The notes below the pieces were generated by a model. It was not told where the DNA came from, did not search any database, and was given only the letters and a program-made list of their open reading frames with translations. Position numbers and translations under genes: made by a program. 10,388 nucleotides of DNA, taken from positions 1 to 10,388 of the forward strand of contig QUTJ01031214.1 of assembly GCA_003573635.1 (NCBI GenBank), read 5' to 3'. Below, one piece after another: positions 1 to 7,000 of the stretch. The first letter of the stretch is position 1. Each line of letters starts with the position of its first letter. The stretch is from Goniomonas avonlea. Its lineage: Eukaryota; Cryptophyceae; Goniomonadida; Goniomonadaceae.

Positions 1-26
1 TCCTCTCTCTCTCTCTCTCTCTACAG
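1..26 (+). other. 3' end of an intron (CT-repeat tract and AG acceptor)
   Basis: The window opens with an almost pure CT dinucleotide run ending in CTACAG at 21-26, a textbook polypyrimidine tract and 3' splice site. The exon would begin at 27. The reading frame of the downstream gene stays open from the acceptor to its ATG codons, so the exon starting at 27 may be 5' untranslated sequence or may continue a coding exon that lies left of the window. A spliced-leader addition site would look the same. Similar CT-rich tracts occur in the NOL6 introns of this window on the other strand. Confidence 0.7.
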
Positions 27-184
27 GAGCTTTCGCCGCAAGTTTCGCGAAGCAAGCTACTGACACTGAATTCCTGACCGGTGGTCGACCGATGACCGAT
101 CTCACTTTTTTCTTTCACTTTTTTTCCGAAGTCACAAAATTCATACGTCTTGCAACGTGGGCTCCAACGACAAAAGCAACGAAC

Positions 185-964
185 ATGTCGTCGCTGCCTT
201 CGGTCTCTTCTCGTGAAGGAACGGCACGTGGTGTGACGATCAAGCCGCCGACTCCTCGTGACACACCCCGTGGCACACCCCGTGGCACACCCCGCGTCAC
301 ACCTCGCGGTGTGACACCCCGTGGTGTTACGCCCCGTGAGCGACCTGCCCGTGACCACATGATCACCGGCGGTCAGACCGCTCGAGACAACCGACCCGAT
401 GTCTGGCGTCCACCCACTCATGGTTCGCGTACTGATCGCCCAAGCACCACAGATCAGCCGCTGCTGTCTGGTCGGAATTATCCAAGGCGCCCCAGCCAGG
501 ACAGCGTGTTCGGCCTCACCGGTGATGCTGCTGTTGAAGCTCAAAAGGCCAATAGCGCAAAAATGAAGTTCAAAGTGCCCGACAATCCTCTGCTGTACAA
601 TGAGTTGATGCTGCAGTTCCGTTCACCGAGAGCCTGGGAAGCTTACTACAATCTGAATCTGAAAGAAGAGGAGGAAGCTTCCGCCCAGACACAAAAGGCG
701 ATCGAAACCCACCGGACTGCAGAGGTGCAAGATCCCAAACCGGAAGAGACCAAACCAGCTCCCACGAGACCTGGAAGGAAGCTTGGAGTGTGGGAACTTC
801 CCTTGCACTCGAAGACGCCGCGCACTTCAAGGTCCCAGCAGGACTTTGCTTGGCACACAGGAAGGTACAGATACCAGGGAGTCAACTTCGACGCCAACAA
901 GAAGCGCGACCAGTTGACCATTTACACAGAGGCGATGCTGCGAGCGCGCCAGCGTATTTGTTGA
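185..964 (+). CDS. Basic Thr-Pro-Arg-repeat protein of unknown function
   Basis: I do not recognise this gene. The chosen start at 185 has A at -3 and gives 259 residues. An in-frame ATG at 92 would add 31 residues rich in Phe, but the DNA between 105 and 131 is a T/C-rich tract ending in AAG, which looks more like 5' leader or an intron end. Residues about 23-55 are a tandem of Thr-Pro-Arg-Gly/Val units. The next 55 or so residues are polar and disordered-looking. A more ordered block follows (KMKFKVPDNPLLYNELM, then FRSPRAWEAYYNLNLKEEEE), then a Pro/Lys-rich linker, and a C-terminal block (WHTGRYRYQGVNFD, KRDQLTIYTEAMLRARQ) that looks helical. There is no signal peptide or membrane segment. 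Basic Ser/Thr-Pro-rich tails of this kind are common in cytoskeletal and ciliary proteins, but that is only a guess. The gene converges on NOL6 and is intronless from 185 on as read. Confidence 0.72.
   Translation: MSSLPSVSSREGTARGVTIKPPTPRDTPRGTPRGTPRVTPRGVTPRGVTPRERPARDHMITGGQTARDNRPDVWRPPTHGSRTDRPSTTDQPLLSGRNYPRRPSQDSVFGLTGDAAVEAQKANSAKMKFKVPDNPLLYNELMLQFRSPRAWEAYYNLNLKEEEEASAQTQKAIETHRTAEVQDPKPEETKPAPTRPGRKLGVWELPLHSKTPRTSRSQQDFAWHTGRYRYQGVNFDANKKRDQLTIYTEAMLRARQRIC
251..341 (+). repeat. In-frame tandem repeat encoding Thr-Pro-Arg-Gly units
   Basis: About seven degenerate units of 12-15 bases, each containing a version of CACACCCCGTGG, lie inside the coding sequence and encode TPRG, TPRV and TPRGV units. 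Unit length is a multiple of three, so expansion or contraction keeps the frame. The opposite strand is also open through the block and reads similar RGVTPRGV units, because the repeat contains near-palindromic GGTGTGACACC. Confidence 0.8.
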
Positions 965-1041
965 ATGTGTGGACTCAGTACAAGCAATGATAAATCAAGT
1001 ATTCTCTCCAAGGAGACCGGAGAAGAGGAATCCCAAATTTA
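965..1041. other. Convergent 3' intergenic region (77 bases)
   Basis: The stop codon of the Thr-Pro-Arg-repeat gene (TGA at 962-964) and the NOL6 stop codon (TAA at 1044-1042, minus strand) face each other 77 bases apart. Both 3' untranslated regions must be short or must overlap. No AATAAA is visible for the plus-strand gene; the closest match is GATAAA near 989. Confidence 0.75.
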
Positions 1042-1043
1042 TT
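1038..1043 (-). terminator. Putative poly(A) signal of NOL6 overlapping its stop codon
   Basis: On the minus strand the end of NOL6 reads GGG TAA TAAATT, so AATAAA begins at the second base of the stop codon. In organisms that use AATAAA this would place cleavage about 10-30 bases downstream, inside the 77-base convergent gap. Whether this organism uses AATAAA is not known. Confidence 0.4.
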
Positions 1044-4000
1044 ACCCGACCACTCGAGCGCCACCAACAACTTCCACTCGGACAACCAATCCCTCTCCCA
1101 GTTTGCGCATCTCCAACACTGCTGCCACAGTGTCGGGAACAACCACCTGTGAGAAACCGTCAGCAGTCATTTGCACACATGGAAAACAAGAACATACGGG
1201 ACCAGCAGCTTTCTTGTCCACAGGTACGGCGACAGGCGCAGGAGCTGTACCCGAGGCCCCGGTCCTGAATGGTGCCGGGACGAAGGCAGCAGGTTTCCAC
1301 GCAATGGCGACGACCGTCGGGTGGTGAGGATCATGGAACACAAGGGCCATATGCCCGAATCGTGCCTGGACAAAATTGTCAAAAAAAATATGAACACAAA
1401 CGCCGGACTCAAACGCGCTCGCATTTTCATGCACACGCAAAAACATGCGTACCTCGAGTAGTCGTGTATAAGTCTTGACGGGGTCGAACCCAATCACAGG
1501 CTCCCCTCGGATGTTTTTGAAGGTTGATGCCACGAGGCCAGCCGCTTCTGTCGGGTTGGGGTGGAGGTGCACAAGCACGTCGTAGTCCACCAGCGATCTT
1601 TTCAAGATCTGTTGTTGGTGTGACACACCAAAACACACTGTGCCAAAGCACCATGAATTCATTCAAGTCGAAGAAGGACATGGGGAGGGGGGGGGGTCAG
1701 AGTGGGGAGAGAGGGGAGAGAATGGAGAGCGCAGGAGTACCTTGGTGGGTGCGGCTCCAGATACGATGCAGTCCTCCAGCAACTGAGAACACGTTGAAGC
1801 GTATTGAGCCATACGCCGCAGAACCTGTGACTTCCATTATTACGCGGTAGTAGCATGAACGCAGAGGGCGCGTCACAGGGTCGAGATGAGCTCTGTGGGA
1901 GTGCACTCCTCCAGTCTGACGGAGGTGCTTGCGTGCAGCTGCATGTGCGTCGTGCGCTGAGCACAACCAGAAAGGATTCAAGTTGTCCAAAGTTTTTCCA
2001 CAGGCTTGCGGTCAACCTGGAGAGTGCGGGAGTGTGCAGGAGTGTGCGGGAGTGTTGCGAGCCAATCTGCAGGGTGCGGGAGTGTGCGTGTGCGTGTGCG
2101 CGCGAGTACGTGCGTGTGCGTGCGGTCAGAGGGGGCGCACGAGAGCGGACGGTTTGGAGTGTGTCCACACGCAGCCCGTGGCGTCGAGGGGAGTGAGGAC
2201 AACAGCGCCAGTGCCTGCGTGCTCCTCGGCGCCCTGGCGCTCGGCCCGGTCCTGGGTGACTTTTGTTAGTTTCACAGCGCTAAGATGACAAGGCGCACAC
2301 CGTGATTCGGCGTCTGTCAAACTGTGAGACAGGGGGGGTAAGACGGGGAGAGGGAGGGGGGGTGAGATTATGTGAGAGGGAGAGGGAGGGGGGGAGAGAG
2401 TCCACACACAGACTGGCGAAAGGGCAACAGAGGCGTACCAGCAGGGGAGCAGCAACCGTCGAAATGTCCTCGACGGCAGTGCCGACACAGACAACCAATG
2501 CCTTCTCATGCCACGGGAAGGTTGCGACAAGTTCCAAGAATCTGTGAGATGTTTTTATAAACGTCCGCCTGGCATGCGCCTCTCGTGTTCTCTTCCGCTC
2601 AGCGAGGCATGTTTGAGATGCAACTATTCCTCTGAGGTCATGTTGGGGATGCCACTCTTCCTTTCAGCTAGGTACAGTGACAGTCTCCTCTCCAGTGTCA
2701 GCGTGGGGGCACAAAGGAAAGAAACACGCACCTGCCGAATCCAATCACTGGGGTCTGGGGAGGGTCTGGGTAGCGGTCTGTATGAATGAAGATGTGTGAC
2801 ACAACAAGTTCCACGAACTCGTGTGGCACCGAGCCTGCCGACAACGCGTTAGCCACTCGGCGAGCGAAGACACAGGCGGAGGACAAAAGACTTGGGCGCG
2901 GGATGCCTGACCTGCGAATAGGTGTGCGCCCAACCACCTTGCAGCCAACCTGTCGACGTCCGCATTAGTTTGAGTGCGCAAGTCTAACCACAGATAGAGT
3001 TGCAACGCTACAGATATCCGAAGCGTCGCGCGCACTTCAGGATTCTGATGACTGGAGGCTTGGCCGTCTGTTCAAACCTGACTTCCTACATACATGCTGC
3101 AACTCGGGTACGGTGCAAGGGCGCGTGTTCAACACAGTGAGCCGTGAGCTGAGGAGACCCTTGCTCACTTGTTGCTGTGTGACGCAGGCTGTGGCCTGAA
3201 CTGCTTTGTCTTGAACACAACAGGAACAGGCTTGCTTACCGCACAGTGGCAGAGAACGCTGGGTGGGTGAAGTGGAGTGCCTGCATGGCCTTGGCATGCG
3301 CGGGTCTGTGGATAGTCGCACGAGCAACAGACTTGGAGAGAACAGGAGCGGCCGGGGCCAGGAGGGCTGGCTCTTTATCGCAGGCAATGCGAATGCGCAT
3401 GACGTAGCCTTCGTGACACACGTCCAGCTGTGCGTGTAGACGTCAGAGTCGAGTTGAGAGAGAATCGCAGAGTAGATGGATGGTCCGGGGCAAGACGTGT
3501 TATTCTGGACGCTAGCGGTTGCAGTGCGTGCGCAACAGACAGAGAGCACGGTGGAAAAGTGCATCCCACCCATTCTGGAAAAAAACGCACGTGTTCCGTG
3601 GAGGTGAAGCACTTGACCTTCCTCGCCTGCAGCCCCTTGGCGATTGCGACATAGAAGGCTGTTTTCAACCGCCGCACAGCCTCGTCTTCGTCCGGCCACC
3701 GGCTGGTGCTCTCCAACTGGGGGAGATTGTGAGCACATGTGAGCGGCATGTGAGAGCAGGGGGGTGGCGGCAGCAGGAGAGGGAGAATGTTGCGACAGGG
3801 GGGGGGGAGAACGTGTGTGTGTGAGAGAGAGAGAGAGAGCAAGGAGAAGACGGGTTGCAGTGCGCTCACCACGAGGACAGCGTCCAGGGGTTCCAAGCAC
3901 AGTGACTCCCTTGCGCCCTTGTGGCCCTTGGCTGGCGCAGGCCGGGTTCCGCCAGCGAGAGGGTGCGGCAGCGGCGTGTGCAGCGACGTTTGTCTCAGGG

Positions 4001-7000
4001 CTGGGAGGCCGCGGGTAAACAAACGAGGCTGACAAAGACCGGGGGCTCCGCAACTTGAAGGAAACATTTTGGAGAGAACGCACCCTGGAGTGCGGGGGGG
4101 GGGTGACGAGTTTGCGGTGGTGATGCAAGTTTTTTTTTGGGTGGGGGGGGGCGCACCAGGGTGTGTGCCCGTGACGCTCATGACCTTAAGCGGCAGGTCA
4201 GGCACACTCCGCAGCATCTTCTCGAACTCTTGCCACACAGTCTGCAGGCCCTCGTGGTCTGCCTGCGCCCCCTTGTGCTTGGTGAGGGAGCTCGAGAGGC
4301 TTGAGCCAATAGCTGCTGCGGCCGAGACGGGCAAGTGGCGGCGGAGGGCGTAGAGCGCGACCTCGCCGGGCACCGACAGGCGCTTGGAGAAGGGAATGTC
4401 CCACACTGGAGAGGAGCTTCAATCGCGCGTCACACACCGCATGCCACATCCTGAGACACACCACCCGATTCACTTCCATGTCACTCCAATCACAGATCAT
4501 GCGCCAGCACACACAATCCATCATGCAGCACAGCTCGCTCTCAGCTACGCACCAACAGCTTCAACAATGGCACCGTCCTTGAACCTCCTCAACTCGGAGC
4601 GATCTCCCCAGAAGGACCGGAATGCGGATGCCTGCAGGGGGGTGAACAACACGCACGATCAACGGTGAAGGGGGCAGGGTTAACAGCAAGGGTGGTCAAT
4701 AAATCCGATGGCATAATGGGAGCAGGAAAGAGGCGGTGGGCTGTGGGCTGTGGGCTGTAGTCATGTGTGTGGTGGGCTGTGTGTTGTGAGCTGTGGGATA
4801 TGGTTGTGGCCTGTGGATGTTTTGGTTGTGGTTTGTGGGCTGTGAGCGCAGTAGTGCCGTAGTGCCGTCGTGCCGTCGTGCAGGAGCGGCTCGCCTCGGG
4901 CTATTGTAAGTGCAGTGTCGCGGTTGTCCAGGACTCACCTCAGCAGCCATATCCGCAGCCGGCCCCCGCTCTGTCTTCTGGAACGCATGCTCGGCGTCCA
5001 GTCGAGCTGCCACCACCAATCGGTTATCATCCCCGCTAGCCTTGTTGGGTCCCAACGGTCCGTGCGACAGCGCCCACGGGGGTAGGGGCCGCTGCCAAAC
5101 ACGGACACAGCGTGCGCGACGGCCGAGGGCGCGGCTTGCGACAAGCGACGCGCGACGGCGGTTCGCGTCCTGTGGGCCCAGTCAGCTGCAGGGAGCCATG
5201 CCAACCCTCCAGATTGTCACCACTCCCTCACACCAGCCCGCCCACCATTGTCTCTCCACATTAAGTGTTCGTCGTCCCTGCCTCCGTGGACAACTCTAAA
5301 CAACAAGCCCCGACTCGAGAGAGTCTTGGAATCCAGTGACAAAACGCATTGAGCGGGAAAAGGCAAACGGGAAAAGACAAACGCAGGTTGTGACTGCAGC
5401 TCTGCGTACCGAGGGGTGCAGGCCGGGTTCGAGCACAGGCAAACAGCCCGCCTTGCTGTCGTCCACTGCATCGCCGTTGGCGGCGGTGATGTCGTCTGCC
5501 GCTGTGAGGCTGTGGACTCGTGATTACAACCGGCACGTGAGGGCACGCAGGACAAGGACACAACGCACGGGCTCGTGAGGATACCGAGTACATAAGCACA
5601 GGGCAGGGCACCAGGACAAGCCACGACGCACGCAAGTACACAAGCGTCTGGACGCTTGAGCAAGCGGCTCGCGCGACACGGGAGGAGAGTGTGCTGACTT
5701 GAGAAAGAGCATTGACGTGAGTGACACCAACCAGAAGACACTCTCGCTGTTGGCCCCACTCGCGAGACACACGCCCGCAAAGTGGAAATGCCTCCACTTT
5801 GTCAGAGGGGGCACTCTGCGACGCACGCGCTCCACGACACGGCACACGCACTCCGTCGCGGTGATACGCGCAAAGAAATGCAGGCACAAGAGTCGGAGTA
5901 CGCGGCACATACGCATCCAGAACGGGGACAAAAGATCTCTGATTAGACAGGCACAGGCGGTACGCACGTCATGTACTCGTCAAACTTGAGGAAGAAGGGA
6001 GCCTTGCGCAGGAACAGCGACTCGAAGCCAGACGCAGCGTCCGGGGACGAGAGGAGCGACAGAGACACAGAGGCCTCCGCTTGGCACTGTCAGGGTTTGG
6101 TCGGTTCGCTGGCTGTGCTCGCTGTGTGTGTGTGGTGCGCGTGTCGTCGTGGGCATGGCATACACTCCTTCTGAGAAGGCTCGCACTGCTTGGGAATGCT
6201 AGTGTCCTGGCGGTTATGGCTGTTGTTGGAGTGCTGTTCCCACGCTGATCCGCTCTCTTGCTGCAGCGGCGTCCAGAACTGCGACAGCCTCGGGCGACAA
6301 GAGTCATCTACTGGTGCCGCGGCAAGGAGTGTCGCCCGGTCATCACAGCAGTGGCAAGTCAGTTTCCTTTCCTATTACTGTGTCTCTTTTTGGCGTTCAT
6401 CATTGTTCTGTCGAGGGTTGCACACTCCACGCTCATGGACAGACCTCAGCGAGAGCAGCGGTTGTCACGCGACGAGCGAGGTTCAAGGTGCCGGTTGGGT
6501 CCAACATGACGCACTCAAAGTTTGACATGAAGTCGTGAGAAACCTGGGCAAGAATGTCAGAGAGAGATCACGAGAGGAGGAACGTTTACAGTCGACAGGC
6601 TGGGGGGAAATAAACGTGCTCGAGTTTCGAATGGGATGTCAGAGAAAGACGTAGGTAGCCAAGGGACGTGTGGCGCACCTGCGGCATAACCGCTCCAGCA
6701 GCAGGCCGAATGTGGATGCCGTGGCTGAACGCCGTTGGCTTGGCCAAAAATGCAAAAAACACTCGCAGAATCTGATACGGGCTCATGAGGCGGTGGAGCA
6801 GACCCTCTCGCGACAGGTGCACGAGGCTCCAGTTGACAAGGGTCGAGTTGAATGCATCCAACTGCGTTTCAAACCCTCGTTGTTTCGCCCAGATCTGTCA
6901 AGCCTGTCAGCTCATTGCAATGAAGACCCAAAGCCAAACCTTGAGAAGAATAGCCGTTTGTGTCAAGGCAGGGCAGCGTTGCACCTCTGTGTGCATTGCC

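Larger units (their letters stand above)
1042..3716 (-). other. NOL6: NOL6 exons 15-24 (C-terminal Nrap domains 5-6)
   Basis: Exons: 3716-3591, 3427-3240, 2949-2912, 2834-2732, 2541-2439, 2251-2141, 1824-1741, 1608-1453, 1365-1198, 1146-1042. Introns 14-23 are 153, 163, 290, 77, 190, 187, 316, 132, 87 and 51 bases. Exon 17 is a 38-base small exon encoding the end of the HPAFSATVRLAARW block. Branch-site motifs are visible in intron 16 (ACTAATG), intron 17 (GCTAACG) and intron 19 (ACTAACA). Introns 22 and 23 are multiples of three without in-frame stops, so they read through in frame, but perfect GTATGT/GTACGC donors and pyrimidine-rich acceptors, plus homology on either side, support splicing. 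Confidence 0.87.
3870..6086 (-). other. NOL6: NOL6 exons 9-14 (central Nrap domains 3-5)
   Basis: Exons: 6086-5968, 5509-5410, 5169-4939, 4631-4553, 4405-4157, 4084-3870, with introns 8-13 of 358, 458, 240, 307, 147 and 72 bases. Exon 9 ends with two bases of a codon (ATG AC|GTGCGT), and exon 10 supplies the missing base from CCACAG|C. Exon 10 is acidic and poorly conserved, matching a variable loop of the family, so its boundaries are the least certain in the gene. Exon 11 carries the Arg-rich LVASRALGRR block. Exons 12 and 13 meet inside the conserved EAVVW motif (GTT G|TG TGG), which fixes the acceptor at 4406. Confidence 0.82.

Noticed and set aside
1855-2288. Several plus-strand open frames across introns 19 and 20.
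   Set aside because: They are antisense to NOL6 exons and the low-complexity repeat, and give Cys/Val/Arg-biased sequence such as CVCVCARVRACAC.
2253-2330. An exon extension LTDAESRCAPCHLSAVKL upstream of NOL6 exon 20.
   Set aside because: It does not match the phase of exon 19, and a perfect ACTAACA branch site plus CACCCAG acceptor defines the start at 2251.
4406-4552. A non-canonical GT-TG or short 62-69 base intron after exon 12.
   Set aside because: The acceptor CTCTCCAG at 4406 gives a normal GT-AG intron, restores phase and recreates the conserved EAVVW motif followed by FSKRL.
4738-4882. Tandem repeats considered as a CRISPR array.
   Set aside because: Units are 7-8 bases without unique spacers and lie within a eukaryotic intron.
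5524-5967. Long open frames on the minus strand of intron 9 as candidate NOL6 exons.
   Set aside because: They are Cys/Arg-rich without Nrap similarity, and exon 9 already joins exon 10 in phase with sensible homology on both sides.
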